Assembly: GCF_030486405.1 (NCBI RefSeq)
Contig: NZ_CP129613.1
Coordinates: 1,054,001-1,118,000 of the forward strand
DNA from: Mycolicibacterium sp. HK-90
GTDB taxonomy: Bacteria > Actinomycetota > Actinomycetes > Mycobacteriales > Mycobacteriaceae
Length of the DNA: 64,000 nt
Reading direction: 5' to 3'
This document shows positions 16,331 to 25,268 of this stretch, in pieces. The translations under genes were made by a program, and so were the position numbers. The notes beneath the pieces are model-generated. The model worked only from the letters and a program-made list of their open reading frames with translations. It was not told the DNA's origin and made no database searches. Positions within the stretch are counted from its first letter, which is position 1. Every line of letters begins with the position of its first letter.

Positions 16331-16897
16331 ATGTTCGAACGGTTCAGTCGTCACGCGCGCGTCGCGGTGATCCTCGCCCAGGAGGAGGCCCGCGAACTTC
16401 AGGCCAACGACATTCGGCCCGAACACATTCTGGTCGGCGTACTGCAGAGTTCCGGCCGCGAGTTGTCGGCCCTGCTGGCCGGATTCGGCCTGACGTCCGA
16501 GGCGGTCCGCGCCGAGTTGGTGGCCGCCGACGCTCCCGGGGACGAGTCGTTCGACGGGGATGCCGAGGCGCTGCGGTCGATCGGGATCGATCTCCGTGCG
16601 GTGCGGGCCAACGTCGACCGCACGTTCGGCGCTGGTGCGTTCGACAATGCCCTGCGAAGCACCGGCCGGCGGCGCAGGCGCCGTGGGCATCTGCCCTTCA
16701 CCAAACCTGCCAAGAAGGTGCTGGAGCTCGCGCTGCGGGAATCGTTGGCGCACAAGGACGGCTACATCGGATGCGAGCACATCCTGCTGGGAATCCTTCG
16801 CGGGGGAGACGACCGAGCGGTCGGCCTGATCACCGGGCACGTCGGTGCCCACCAGTTGCGCGACGGCGTCGTCGGGCTTCTGGACGACGCGGCGTAA
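16331..16897 (+). CDS. Clp N-terminal-domain protein without ATPase
   Basis: This 188-aa protein consists of two Clp-N (ClpA/ClpC substrate-adaptor) repeats: MFERFSRHARVAVILAQEEARELQANDIRPEHILVGVL in the first 38 residues, and FTKPAKKVLELALRESLAHKDGYIGCEHILLGILRGG near residues 118-157. It lacks the AAA+ ATPase modules, so it cannot unfold proteins alone. It may act as an adaptor or antagonist for ClpC-ClpP. It is co-transcribed with a small HTH protein, and the linker holds an RRRRRRG patch. The role is inferred from domain content. Confidence 0.85.
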   Translation: MFERFSRHARVAVILAQEEARELQANDIRPEHILVGVLQSSGRELSALLAGFGLTSEAVRAELVAADAPGDESFDGDAEALRSIGIDLRAVRANVDRTFGAGAFDNALRSTGRRRRRRGHLPFTKPAKKVLELALRESLAHKDGYIGCEHILLGILRGGDDRAVGLITGHVGAHQLRDGVVGLLDDAA

Positions 16898-16907
16898 GCG
16901 AAGCCGG

Positions 16908-16948
16908 GCTCGTCTCTTTCCACGTCTGGGTCGTGGAAAGCGACGAGC
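16908..16948. terminator. Hairpin between convergent Clp-N gene and menA
   Basis: GCTCGTC-T-CTTTCCACG (16908-16924) pairs with CGTGGAAAG-C-GACGAGC (16932-16948) around a 7-nt loop, with one internal mismatch. A 16-bp paired stem between two convergent genes is a good bidirectional terminator. It has no U-tract, as is common in mycobacteria. Confidence 0.6.
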
Positions 16949-16995
16949 ACAACCCACAGGTAGAAATCGGCGGGCGATGAAGAGTGCGCGCAGAG

Positions 16996-17874
16996 CTAGC
17001 CCAGGAACAGCGCCAGCGACACCGCGATCGACCACACCAGCATGGCCAGCCCGGTGTCGCGCAGCACGGGAATCAGCTGGGCGCCGGTGCTGCCGTCGCG
17101 CACCGGTCGCAGGGCCCGCCACGCCGGTGCCACGGCGAGCAGGCCCACCGCGCACCATGGCGTCGCGAGCATCAGCACCAGCGGCGCCACCAGGGCCACG
17201 GCCACCAGCAGTTGGTACAGCAGCCGGGTGCGGGGGTCGCCGAGACGTACGGCCAGGGTGATCTTGCCGGACTGGCTGTCGGTCGGGATGTCGCGCAGAT
17301 TGTTGGCCACCAGCACGGCCGAGGACAGGGCGCCCATGGCCACCGCCGCGACCAGTCCGACCCAGTCGATGCCTAGGGCCTGGGTGTACTGCGTGCCCAG
17401 CACCGCCACCAGGCCGAAGAAGATGAACACCGCGACCTCGCCCAGCCCGAGGTAGCCGTAGGGCTTCTTCCCGCCGGTGTAGAGCCACGCCCCGGCGATG
17501 CACACCGCGCCGACGGCGATCAGCCACGGTGCACTGACCGCGGCCAGCACCACGCCGGCCACCGCGCCCACCGCCAGGCTGACCAGCGCCGCGGTCAACA
17601 CCGCCCGGGGTGAGGCCAGTTTGGAGCCCACCAACCGGAGCGGGCCCGAGCGCACGTCGTCGGTGCCGCGGATCCCGTCGGAATAGTCGTTGGCGTAGTT
17701 CACCCCGATGATCAGGGCGAGCGATACGGCCAGTGCCAGCAACGCTTTCCACCACACCGCGGACTCCGACCAGGCCGCCGCGCCCGTACCGGCGAGCACC
17801 GGGGCGACGGCGTTGGGCAGAGTGCGGGGGCGGGCACCGGAGATCCATTGCGCGAAACTGGCCACGACGGTCAT
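16996..17874 (-). CDS. menA: 1,4-dihydroxy-2-naphthoate polyprenyltransferase
   Basis: MenA attaches the polyprenyl chain to 1,4-dihydroxy-2-naphthoate in the membrane to give demethylmenaquinone. The 292-aa UbiA-family protein has about eight to nine helices. The first Asp-rich motif is [12 protein letters not shown] (Asp63, Asp66), which binds Mg-diphosphate, and the second Asp region is [14 protein letters not shown]. Length fits the family. It is convergent with the Clp-N gene and divergent from the small acidic protein gene. The position matches Rv0534c. Confidence 0.95.
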   Translation of the reverse strand: MTVVASFAQWISGARPRTLPNAVAPVLAGTGAAAWSESAVWWKALLALAVSLALIIGVNYANDYSDGIRGTDDVRSGPLRLVGSKLASPRAVLTAALVSLAVGAVAGVVLAAVSAPWLIAVGAVCIAGAWLYTGGKKPYGYLGLGEVAVFIFFGLVAVLGTQYTQALGIDWVGLVAAVAMGALSSAVLVANNLRDIPTDSQSGKITLAVRLGDPRTRLLYQLLVAVALVAPLVLMLATPWCAVGLLAVAPAWRALRPVRDGSTGAQLIPVLRDTGLAMLVWSIAVSLALFLG

Positions 17875-17911
17875 CGTATGAGCTGACCCGGTGCCTTACC
17901 GCGCCGACTCT

Positions 17912-17917
17912 TACACT
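17912..17917 (+). promoter_or_regulatory. -10 box of the 89-aa acidic protein gene
   Basis: TACACT fits TANNNT and ends 7 nt before the ATG at 17925, consistent with a leaderless transcript that could also read through into mtnP. Confidence 0.45.
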
Positions 17918-17924
17918 GAGCCTC

Positions 17925-18194
17925 ATGAAGGAGCAGCTCAGCAAGACCGAAATCGGCAAGGACGTGCTGCAGGAATCCGTGGAGGCAGTTGCCTCCACGG
18001 TCGGGCAGGTCACATCCATCATCACCACGGCGGTCAAGGATGTGGCGACCGCGATCGGTGGCCTGGCCACCGATGTCTTCGAGATCGCCGACGGCGCCCG
18101 TAAGGCCAACGAGGACTTCGACGATTTCGACGACGATCTCGGCGCAGATCTCGATGTGCCGGCGGACACCCCGAAGCCCGACGAGGCCGAATAG
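17925..18194 (+). CDS. Small acidic helical protein (89 aa)
   Basis: The N-terminal two thirds form an amphipathic helix rich in Val, Ala and Thr (ESVEAVASTVGQVTSIITTAVKDVATAIGGLATDVFEIADGARKA), followed by a highly acidic tail (DFDDFDDDLGADLDVPADTP). There is no signal peptide. Such helices recall phasin-like or membrane-surface proteins, but I recognise no family. It ends 6 nt before mtnP, so the two are probably one transcript. A -10-like box lies at the right distance from its ATG. Confidence 0.7.
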   Translation: MKEQLSKTEIGKDVLQESVEAVASTVGQVTSIITTAVKDVATAIGGLATDVFEIADGARKANEDFDDFDDDLGADLDVPADTPKPDEAE

Positions 18195-18200
18195 CACTGC

Positions 18201-18986
18201 ATGCTCGGCGTCATCGGCGGTAGTGGTTTCTATTCGTTCTTCGGGCCCGAGGCCCGCACCATCGGCCTGGACACCCCGTACGGTGCTCCGAGCGCGCCCG
18301 TGACGGTGGGCACCGTGGGTGGGCAGGAGGTGGCCTTCCTGCCCCGTCACGGGGCCGGCCACGAGTACTCGCCGCACACTGTTCCGTACCGGGCCAACAT
18401 GTGGGCGCTGCGTTCGCTCGGGGTGCGACGGATCTTCGCGCCGTGTGCGGTGGGCAGCCTGACCACCGACCTGGGTCCGGGGTCGATCGTGGTGCCCGAT
18501 CAGCTGGTGGACCGCACCCGGGGCCGCGCGGACACGTACTTCGATTCCGGTGGCATCCACGTCAGCTTCGCCGATCCGTACTGCCCGGCGCTCCGGTCCG
18601 TCGCCGCCGGGCTGCCCGGTGTCGTCGACGGCGCCACGATGGTGGTGATCCAGGGTCCGCGTTTTTCCACGCGCGCGGAGAGCCGGTGGTTCGCCGGCCA
18701 GGGTTTCACCCTCGTCAACATGACCGGCTACCCCGAGGCGGTGCTGGCGCGTGAGCTCGAGATGTGTTATGCGTCAATCGCTTTGGTGACCGATCTGGAT
18801 GCCGGGATCGAGACGGGGTCCGGGGTGACCACGGTGGACGTGATGGCCGAGTTCGAGCGCAACCTGGTGCCGTTCAAGAAGCTGGTCCGCGAGGCCTTGG
18901 AAGCGGTAGCGGCGGTCGATGCCGAGCGCACGTGCTCTCACTGCCTGGCTCACGACGGGGTGAAGTTGCCGTTCGAACTGCCCTGA
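18201..18986 (+). CDS. mtnP: S-methyl-5'-thioadenosine phosphorylase
   Basis: This 261-aa cytoplasmic enzyme cleaves S-methyl-5'-thioadenosine with phosphate to adenine and methylthioribose-1-phosphate in methionine salvage. The purine nucleoside phosphorylase family 2 signature is complete: IGGSGFY at the start, PRHGAGHEYSPHTVPYRAN near residues 50-68, QGPRFSTRAE near 152, and NMTGYPEAVLARE for the methionine/aspartate purine contacts. Length is normal. Its product class makes an S-methyl-5'-thioinosine variant possible. It matches Rv0535 by position. Confidence 0.93.
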   Translation: MLGVIGGSGFYSFFGPEARTIGLDTPYGAPSAPVTVGTVGGQEVAFLPRHGAGHEYSPHTVPYRANMWALRSLGVRRIFAPCAVGSLTTDLGPGSIVVPDQLVDRTRGRADTYFDSGGIHVSFADPYCPALRSVAAGLPGVVDGATMVVIQGPRFSTRAESRWFAGQGFTLVNMTGYPEAVLARELEMCYASIALVTDLDAGIETGSGVTTVDVMAEFERNLVPFKKLVREALEAVAAVDAERTCSHCLAHDGVKLPFELP

Positions 18987-19007
18987 CGGTCCGCGATCGG
19001 GCACCCT

Positions 19008-19045
19008 CTTGACACCCGTCAAGTCGAGGTGCCAATACTGACGGG
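19008..19045 (+). promoter_or_regulatory. Promoter and palindrome of the nitronate monooxygenase gene
   Basis: TTGACA (19009-19014) is a perfect -35, and AATACT (19034-19039) ends 6 nt before the GTG at 19046, with a 19-bp spacer. The -35 is embedded in a perfect palindrome CTTGAC-ACCC-GTCAAG (19008-19023), a likely repressor site. Confidence 0.5.
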
Positions 19046-20173
19046 GTGAAACCCGCGATCTGTGAGCAGTTCGGCATCGATTTTCCGCTCTTCGCCTTCA
19101 GCCACTGCCGTGATGTGGTGGCCGCCGTCACCAACGCCGGCGGTTTCGGCGTGCTGGGTGCCACTGCCTACACGCCCGAGCAGCTGGATCAGGAGCTGTC
19201 CTGGATCGACGAGCAGGTCGGGGGCAAGCCCTACGGCGCCGATATCATCGTGCCCGCGAAATTCGAGGGCAAGGGCGAGCACCTGTCCCGCGGACAGCTC
19301 ACCGACCGCATCCCCGCCGAATACCGGGAATTCGTCGCGCAACTGCTGGCTGATCACGGCATCGAACCCGAGGCCAAGCAGCGGTTCGGTGGCTCGTCGT
19401 TGTCCGGCGACACCGGCCGCGAGCTACTGGACGTGGCGATGAGCCACCCGATCAAGCTGATCGCCAACGCACTCGGGGTGCCGCCGGATTACATGATCGA
19501 GGCCGGCCGCGAGCATGGGGTCCCGGTCGCGGCCCTGGTCGGTGCCCGCGAGCATGCCCTCAAGCAGGTGCAGGCCGGCGTGGACCTGATCGTCGCGCAG
19601 GGCACCGAGGCGGGCGGGCACTGTGGTGAGGTGTCGACGCTGGTGCTCGTGCCCGAAGTGATCGAAGCCCTCGAGGCGGCCGGCAGCGACATCCCGGTTC
19701 TCGCCGCCGGCGGGATCGTGACCGGGCGGCAGATGGCCGCAGCCGTGGCGATGGGGGCGGCCGGGGCCTGGACCGGCTCGGTGTGGCTGACCACCGAGGA
19801 GGCCGAGACCGCGCCGCACACCGTGCAGAAGATGCTCGATGCGACCTCGCGGGACACCGTGCGCTCGACCGGGCGGACCGGCAAGCCGGCCCGCCAGCTG
19901 TGCTCGGATTGGACCGACGCCTGGCAGCCGAATCCCGGTGGCCACCAGACTCTTCCGCTTCCGCTGCAGAACATGCTCGCCGAGCCGGTCATCCGTCGCG
20001 TCGACGTGCTTGCCGCCCAGGGGCATCCGGGCGCACAGGCGCTGGCCACCTACTTCGTCGGTCAGGGCGTCGGCTTGATGAACAAGGTCAAGCCGGCCCG
20101 CGAGGTGGTCCGCGAGTTCATCGAGGACTACCTGGCCGCCACCGAACGGTTGAGCAACTCGCTGCCGGACTGA
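19046..20173 (+). CDS. Nitronate monooxygenase family FMN protein
   Basis: This 375-aa TIM-barrel flavoprotein is of the 2-nitropropane dioxygenase/nitronate monooxygenase type. It carries AGGFGVLGATAYTPEQL near the N-terminus, a QGTEAGGHCGE active-site loop near residue 188 with the expected His, and VLAAGGIVTGRQMAAAVAMGA for FMN phosphate binding. Such enzymes oxidise alkyl nitronates or act in fatty-acid detoxification. The gene is monocistronic with a well-formed promoter in a palindrome. The natural substrate is not deducible. Confidence 0.88.
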   Translation: MKPAICEQFGIDFPLFAFSHCRDVVAAVTNAGGFGVLGATAYTPEQLDQELSWIDEQVGGKPYGADIIVPAKFEGKGEHLSRGQLTDRIPAEYREFVAQLLADHGIEPEAKQRFGGSSLSGDTGRELLDVAMSHPIKLIANALGVPPDYMIEAGREHGVPVAALVGAREHALKQVQAGVDLIVAQGTEAGGHCGEVSTLVLVPEVIEALEAAGSDIPVLAAGGIVTGRQMAAAVAMGAAGAWTGSVWLTTEEAETAPHTVQKMLDATSRDTVRSTGRTGKPARQLCSDWTDAWQPNPGGHQTLPLPLQNMLAEPVIRRVDVLAAQGHPGAQALATYFVGQGVGLMNKVKPAREVVREFIEDYLAATERLSNSLPD

Positions 20174-20183
20174 CGCGCCGGGG

Positions 20184-20675
20184 CTAGCGCCAGTTCCAGA
20201 CGGACATGTCGTCGCGTGGGTAGTTCTGGCAGACGTCGGTGGTGTTGGCCGCGACGCCCTTGTTGTTGAAGAACAGCTTGGCCCAGTTCGGCCACTTCCA
20301 TGCCATGTGCTCGAAGAAGGCGTCGGTCGCGGTGTTCTCGGAGTACTGGCGCCGGCCGGCGTAGTCCATCGAGAAGAACCAGTGGATGCGCTCCTGGGTC
20401 ATCTGCTGAACGTCGGCGGGCTTGTTGTTGTAGTCGATCATGTACCGCTCGTAGTACACCGGTTCGACGTCGCGGGCCGCGGCCATGATCTGCTCGGCGG
20501 TGCACGGGGTCTTCAGGATCCGGTTGGTGATCGGATAGTCGTCGGTGGCATCGGCGGAGGCCGTGCCGACGCCGAACAGCCCGGAGGCGATGCCGCCCCC
20601 CGCCAGGCTGCCGGCGACGGCGCATGCGGCCACACCGGTGCGGATCAGGTCAGTGACGCTCTTGCGGTTCGACAT
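20184..20675 (-). CDS. DUF5078 secreted mycobacterial protein
   Basis: This 163-aa protein has a basic N-terminus, a hydrophobic segment (TGVAACAVAGSLAGGGIASGLFG) and an ASA-like signal peptidase site. It then has a mature helical domain with two Cys (KTPCTAEQI and DVCQNYP) that may form a disulfide. DUF5078 proteins are found only in mycobacteria and relatives, often beside MmpL transporters. A GGAGC ribosome site supports the internal ATG at 20675 over an upstream in-frame one. It lies just downstream of the DUF732 gene and is probably the last gene of the mmpS-mmpL operon. Confidence 0.8.
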   Translation of the reverse strand: MSNRKSVTDLIRTGVAACAVAGSLAGGGIASGLFGVGTASADATDDYPITNRILKTPCTAEQIMAAARDVEPVYYERYMIDYNNKPADVQQMTQERIHWFFSMDYAGRRQYSENTATDAFFEHMAWKWPNWAKLFFNNKGVAANTTDVCQNYPRDDMSVWNWR

Positions 20676-20691
20676 GTCGCTCCAAAGTCGT

Positions 20692-21021
20692 TCAGTGCGC
20701 GGCTTGTTCGTAGACAAAGCGCTGATCGGGGCAGTAGTAGTTGATGGCGGTGCCGAGGAACTGCCACGACTGGGCGTCGGTGCTGTCCTTGTCCAGTTGC
20801 TTCTTCACGAAACCGACCGAGTCCTGGGCATTGTGGTCGACGCCGTTGTGCAACCGCTTGCACATGATCTTGCCGATCCAGGCGTTGTAGTCCTTCTGCC
20901 CGTAGATCCCGAAGGTGTGCAACTCGTGGGCGAAGTCGGTGTCCGGGTCGGCATGTGCCGGTGCGGCGACGGCCAATGTTGTTGCCGCACCGAACATCAG
21001 GGCGATAAGTGCGCGCTTCAT
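20692..21021 (-). CDS. DUF732 secreted protein
   Basis: This 109-aa protein has a clear signal peptide (ALIALMFGAATTLAVAAPAHA) followed by a DUF732 domain with the two conserved Cys (IMCKRLHNG, NYYCPDQ), presumably disulfide-bonded. It begins in a TGATG overlap with the mmpL stop codon, so it is translationally coupled to the transporter. DUF732 proteins are exported small helical proteins of unknown function in mycobacteria. Linkage to MmpL suggests an accessory periplasmic role in lipid or siderophore export. Confidence 0.85.
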   Translation of the reverse strand: MKRALIALMFGAATTLAVAAPAHADPDTDFAHELHTFGIYGQKDYNAWIGKIMCKRLHNGVDHNAQDSVGFVKKQLDKDSTDAQSWQFLGTAINYYCPDQRFVYEQAAH

Positions 21022-23939
21022 CAGACCATGGCCTCCTGGGGGTCTCGTTGGATCGGCTTCGGCCAGGGTTGTGGCAGCGGACGCTGACGGACCCGTTGCG
21101 GCCACCAGAACCAGCGGCCGAGCAGTGTGGCGATGGACGGGGTCATCAGCGACCGGACCACCAGGGTGTCGAACAGCAGGCCCAGGCCGATGGTCGTGCC
21201 GACCTGACCGATCACGATCAGGCTGCTGACCGCCATCGATCCCATGGTGAAGGCGAACACCAAACCTGCGGAGGTGACCACGGCACCGGTGCCGACCATG
21301 GCCCGGATGATCCCGGTCTTCAGCCCGGCGTGGATCTCTTCCTTGATCCGCGCGACGAGCAGCAGGTTGTAGTCCGCGCCGACGGCCAGCAGGACGATGA
21401 TCGACATCGGCATCACCATCCAGTGCAATGGGATACCCACGATGTGTTGCCACAGCAGCACCGACAGCCCGAAGGCCGAGGCAAGACTCAGCACCACGGT
21501 GCCGACGATCACTGCGGAGGCCACCACGGCGCGGGTGAGCACCAACATGATGATGAAGATCAGGATCAGTGCCGCCGCCCCGACGATGATCAGGTCGTAA
21601 TCGGCACCCTTCTGCATGTCGTGGTACGTCGCCGAGCTGCCGCCGAGGTAGATCTTGGCCCCCTCGAACGGCGTCCCCTTGATGGCGTCGGCCGCAGCGA
21701 CCTTGAGCGGTTCGATGCGTGCGGTGCCCTCCGGGGTCAGCGGGTCACCCTGGTGAATGATGGTGAATCGCACCGCATGTCCGTCCGGAGACATGAACAG
21801 CTTGAGGCCGCGCTGGAAATCGTCGGTCTCGAACGCCTCGGGCGGCAGGTAGAACGAATCGTCGTTCTTGGCGGTATCGAATGCCTCGCTCATGGCGGTG
21901 GCGGTGTTCTGCATCGCCATCGTCTGGTCCTGTTGGGCCTTCTGCACCTGATACTGGTTCAGCAGTATCTGCTTCTGGTTCTTCATGGTCTGGATCTGCG
22001 CAGGCAACACGGCGACCATGCGTGGCATCAGGTCGGCCATGCGCTGCATCTCGGGAACCAGTTCCTGGAAGTCGTCGGACATCGTGTTGATGCCGTCGAG
22101 GCTTTCGAAGATCGACCGCATGGACCAGCAGACCGGGATGTCGAAGCAGTGCGGTTCCCAGTAGAAGTAGTTGCGGATCGGTCGGAAGAAATCGTCGAAA
22201 TCTGCCAGGTGATCCCGTACTTCGGACATGTCCCCGGATGTCTTCTTCATCTTGTCGGCCATGCTTTGCGACACCGCGGCCAGTTCCGTCTGGATGTTCA
22301 TCATCTCGGTCATCGAGTCGATGCTGGTCTGCAGATCGTTGGCCTGCTTGAGGATGTTGTCGAGATTGGTCTGCAGGTAGTCGTTGTTCATCAACTGGGT
22401 CGTGCCGCTCTGGCCCAGCGTGTACGGGATCGTCGAGTGCTTGATCGGATCACCGTCGGGACGGGTGATGGTCTGCACCTGGGCGATGCCGTGCACGCCC
22501 TTGAGGGCCTTGGCGATCTTGTCGATGACCAGGAAATCGGCCGGGTTCCGCAGATCGCGGTCGGACTCGATCATCATCAGGTCCGGGTTCATCTTGGCCT
22601 GCGAGAAGTGCCGGAACGCGGCGTCGTATCCGACGTTCGTCCCGACGTCCTCGGGCAGGAAGATGCGGTCGTTGTAGGTGGTGTGGTAGCCGGGCAGGGC
22701 GAGCAGGCCCACCAACGCAGCGACGATGGCGCACACCAGGATTCCGCCGGGCCACCGCACGGTGGCGGTGCCGACCCGGTGCCACCCGCGGGACTTGGAG
22801 TGCCGCTTGGGCTCGAGGATCTTGCCGAATCGGCCGAACACCGAGATGACGGCAGGCCCGAGAGTCAGGGCCATGGCGACCACCATCGTCATGCCGATCG
22901 CCAGGGGGATGCCCATGGTCTGGAAGTACGGCAGGCGGGTGAAGTGCAGGCAGAACGTCGCGCCTGCGATGGTCAGACCCGACGCGAGCACGACATGGGC
23001 CGTGCCGTGGAACATGTCGTAGTAGGCCGCTTCTTTGTCCTCGCCGGCTCTTCGTGCTTCCTGATATCGGCCGATCAGGAAGATCGCGTAGTCGGTGGCC
23101 GCGGCGATGGCCAAGGTCACCAGCATGTTGGTCGCGAACGTCGTGAGACCGAAGAAGTTGTGATAGCCCAGCAATGCGACAAGTCCACGGGCGCCGGACA
23201 ATTCGAGCAGGACCATGCCCAGCACGATCAGCGTGGTGATGATCGATCGGTAGACACCGAGCAGCATCACCGCGATGACGCCGAAGGTCACGAACTCGAT
23301 CAGCTTCATGCTCTCGTCGCCGACGATGTTCTGGTCGGTGCTGGAGGCCGCGGATCCGGTGACGTACGCCTTCACGCCATCGGGTGCGGGGCTTTCGGTG
23401 GCGATGCGCCGCACCGCCTCGACCGATTCGTTGGCCAGCGTCTCGCCCTGGTCGCCGGCGATGTAGACCTGCACGTAGGCGGCCTTGCCGTCGCGGCTCT
23501 GCGCGCCCTTTGCCGTGAGGGTGTCGCCCCAGAAGTCCTGCACATGCTGCACGTGGGTGGTGTCGGCGCGCAGGTCACGGACCATCTGGTCGTAGAACAT
23601 GTGCGCCTCGAGGCCCAGCGGCTTGTCGCCTTCGAGCACGACCATCACCGAGCTGCTGGTGTCGTACTCCTGGAACTTCTTGCCGACCTCTTTGATGGCG
23701 ATCATCGAGGGCGCGTCGTTGGGACTCATCGACACCGCGCGCATCTTTCCGACGACCTCGAGCTGCGGCACGACGGTGTTGAGCAGTGCGACGATCACGA
23801 TCCACGCCAGGATGATCGGCAGGGCCAACGTCCGGATGAATCGCGGGATCAGTGGACGTGGGGGTGCCGCGTGGCGGCCCGTTGCGATGGCGTCGGTCGG
23901 GGTCTCGTCGGTCTGGGTCTCTTCCTTGGGGCTGCTCAT
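21021..23939 (-). CDS. MmpL family RND transporter
   Basis: This 972-aa transporter is of the MmpL4/MmpL5 type. It has an N-terminal helix after a short Pro-rich tail, two large extracytoplasmic domains and two six-helix bundles. The proton-relay Asp-Tyr pairs are present in both halves ([14 protein letters not shown] and [13 protein letters not shown]). The second soluble domain has a long Gln/Met-rich coiled coil (QNQKQILL-type stretch) typical of MmpL4/5. It overlaps mmpS by 4 nt. Relatives export siderophores, glycolipids or drugs; the cargo here is unknown. A TetR gene lies divergently. Confidence 0.93.
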   Translation of the reverse strand: MSSPKEETQTDETPTDAIATGRHAAPPRPLIPRFIRTLALPIILAWIVIVALLNTVVPQLEVVGKMRAVSMSPNDAPSMIAIKEVGKKFQEYDTSSSVMVVLEGDKPLGLEAHMFYDQMVRDLRADTTHVQHVQDFWGDTLTAKGAQSRDGKAAYVQVYIAGDQGETLANESVEAVRRIATESPAPDGVKAYVTGSAASSTDQNIVGDESMKLIEFVTFGVIAVMLLGVYRSIITTLIVLGMVLLELSGARGLVALLGYHNFFGLTTFATNMLVTLAIAAATDYAIFLIGRYQEARRAGEDKEAAYYDMFHGTAHVVLASGLTIAGATFCLHFTRLPYFQTMGIPLAIGMTMVVAMALTLGPAVISVFGRFGKILEPKRHSKSRGWHRVGTATVRWPGGILVCAIVAALVGLLALPGYHTTYNDRIFLPEDVGTNVGYDAAFRHFSQAKMNPDLMMIESDRDLRNPADFLVIDKIAKALKGVHGIAQVQTITRPDGDPIKHSTIPYTLGQSGTTQLMNNDYLQTNLDNILKQANDLQTSIDSMTEMMNIQTELAAVSQSMADKMKKTSGDMSEVRDHLADFDDFFRPIRNYFYWEPHCFDIPVCWSMRSIFESLDGINTMSDDFQELVPEMQRMADLMPRMVAVLPAQIQTMKNQKQILLNQYQVQKAQQDQTMAMQNTATAMSEAFDTAKNDDSFYLPPEAFETDDFQRGLKLFMSPDGHAVRFTIIHQGDPLTPEGTARIEPLKVAAADAIKGTPFEGAKIYLGGSSATYHDMQKGADYDLIIVGAAALILIFIIMLVLTRAVVASAVIVGTVVLSLASAFGLSVLLWQHIVGIPLHWMVMPMSIIVLLAVGADYNLLLVARIKEEIHAGLKTGIIRAMVGTGAVVTSAGLVFAFTMGSMAVSSLIVIGQVGTTIGLGLLFDTLVVRSLMTPSIATLLGRWFWWPQRVRQRPLPQPWPKPIQRDPQEAMV

Positions 23940-24361
23940 GCTGCCTTCACAAAGCAGAAGGTTTGTGCGTTCAATCCACTAGCCGTTCTCTCTTCTTTGA
24001 CCTTGTCATCGACGGTGACCCGGCACCCGATGCTGTCGCCGTCGCCCTGGGCCATGATGTTCGGCTGAACCGACGGCAACGTGGTCTGCAGTGTCAAAGT
24101 CCATGGCAGCGGCACAGTTCCGGTGCGCTGAGGCCGCCCTTCGAGGTCCATGTAGTTGATGACAGCGGTGCTGCCCGACCCGAAGATCTCGTACTTCACG
24201 AACTTGGGATTGAAGTCCTCGGCGTTGTCCGACGTGGTGTCGGTGATGAGGACCGGATGTGCGCCGAAGACCTGGCGCACGTTCATCACGATGAGCACGC
24301 CGGCTCCCATGGCGACGATGATCAGTACGGGGAGCCATATTCGCTGCAGCGCCTTGATCAT
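23936..24361 (-). CDS. MmpS family transport accessory protein
   Basis: This 141-aa membrane protein has one N-terminal helix ([21 protein letters not shown]) and an exported beta-sandwich domain with conserved [19 protein letters not shown] and [10 protein letters not shown] segments. MmpS proteins partner with the cognate MmpL in export. It starts the minus-strand operon and overlaps mmpL by 4 nt. Upstream, a perfect inverted repeat separates it from the divergent TetR gene. Length is typical of the MmpS4/MmpS5 group. Confidence 0.93.
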   Translation of the reverse strand: MIKALQRIWLPVLIIVAMGAGVLIVMNVRQVFGAHPVLITDTTSDNAEDFNPKFVKYEIFGSGSTAVINYMDLEGRPQRTGTVPLPWTLTLQTTLPSVQPNIMAQGDGDSIGCRVTVDDKVKEERTASGLNAQTFCFVKAA

Positions 24362-24496
24362 TCGGGCCGTCCCGGAGCCAGGACCGCGGTGGATGTGACG
24401 CTGACGGCTGTCATTGTGAGCCTCCCCGACGTTCGATGCGTTCGCGACGACCTGGCTGTTAGGCGGCCTACGCAGTTCGAGGGGTAAGTTAACCTA

Positions 24497-24523
24497 ATAA
24501 GTGGATAAGAGCAATCCACTTAT
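24497..24523. promoter_or_regulatory. TetR-type operator between mmpS and tetR
   Basis: ATAAGTGGAT (24497-24506) and ATCCACTTAT (24514-24523) form a perfect 10-bp inverted repeat with a 7-bp spacer in the divergent intergenic region. It is the best candidate for the site of the adjacent TetR protein, which could then control both directions. Confidence 0.65.
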
Positions 24524-24536
24524 GACCCCGATCACT

Positions 24537-24542
24537 TAGGCT
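24537..24542 (+). promoter_or_regulatory. -10 box of the divergent tetR gene
   Basis: TAGGCT fits TANNNT and ends 7 nt before the ATG at 24550. The transcript is probably leaderless, and the operator lies just upstream. Confidence 0.45.
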
Positions 24543-24549
24543 GGGAGAT

Positions 24550-25212
24550 ATGACCGAGGAAACTCGTCCCGCGCTGCGCAAGGATGCCGAGCGCAACCGG
24601 CAGCGTGTCCTCGAGGCTGCGCGGGAACTGTTCGCCGAGAAGGGTCTAGAGGCGACGCTCAACGACGTGGCACGTCACGCCAACGTCGGGGTGGGCACCG
24701 TCTACCGCCGGTTCGCCACGAAAGAAGAACTGATCGCGGCGATCTTCGTCGATGGTATGGAGCAGCTCACCGCACTGGCCGAAACCGCACTGCAACACGA
24801 AGATTCATGGCTCGGCTTCGCCTGGTACGTCGAGAGCATGTGTGAGATCACCGCGACCGATCGAGGTCTGCGGGAAATCGCGTTCAGCAAGGCCTATGGG
24901 TGCGATCGGGTCAAGGCGTGCCAGGAGCGGCTCGTTCCGGTGCTGACCAAGCTGGTCGAGCGGGCGCAGGGCGACGGTTATCTGCGGCCGGAGGTGTCGT
25001 CGACGGACATGCCGCTGTTCGGGCTCCTGGCGGGCACCGTGAGCGAGTTCGCCGGTCACGTCGACGCCGAACTGTGGCGCCGCTATGTGGCCATACTGCT
25101 GGAGGGCATGCGATCGCGCGACGACCAGTCGCCGATTCCGGTTGACGCGCTCGACAAAGACGGCCTCGACGCCGCGATGAATGCGTGGGAGCCCGCGGGG
25201 CCACCTCGGTGA
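24550..25212 (+). CDS. TetR family regulator of the mmpS-mmpL operon
   Basis: This 220-aa protein has an N-terminal helix-turn-helix NDVARHANVGVGTVYRRFATKEEL (residues 40-63) after an acidic/basic leader and RKDAERNRQRVLEAARELF. The C-terminal ligand domain is typical in length. It diverges from mmpS with a perfect 10-bp inverted repeat between them, so it probably represses the transporter operon. M. tuberculosis mmpS5-mmpL5 is controlled by a MarR protein instead, so this is a different arrangement. The inducing ligand is unknown. Confidence 0.85.
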   Translation: MTEETRPALRKDAERNRQRVLEAARELFAEKGLEATLNDVARHANVGVGTVYRRFATKEELIAAIFVDGMEQLTALAETALQHEDSWLGFAWYVESMCEITATDRGLREIAFSKAYGCDRVKACQERLVPVLTKLVERAQGDGYLRPEVSSTDMPLFGLLAGTVSEFAGHVDAELWRRYVAILLEGMRSRDDQSPIPVDALDKDGLDAAMNAWEPAGPPR

Positions 25213-25268
25213 GCACCTCCCCGGTGGCGCGGACGTTTCGGGATCGCCTGTGTGGGCACAATATCGGC

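Noticed and set aside
21009..24068. A 1019-codon plus-strand open frame
   Set aside because: It is antisense to mmpL and mmpS, has His/Gly/Asp-rich composition typical of shadow frames, and no recognisable motif.
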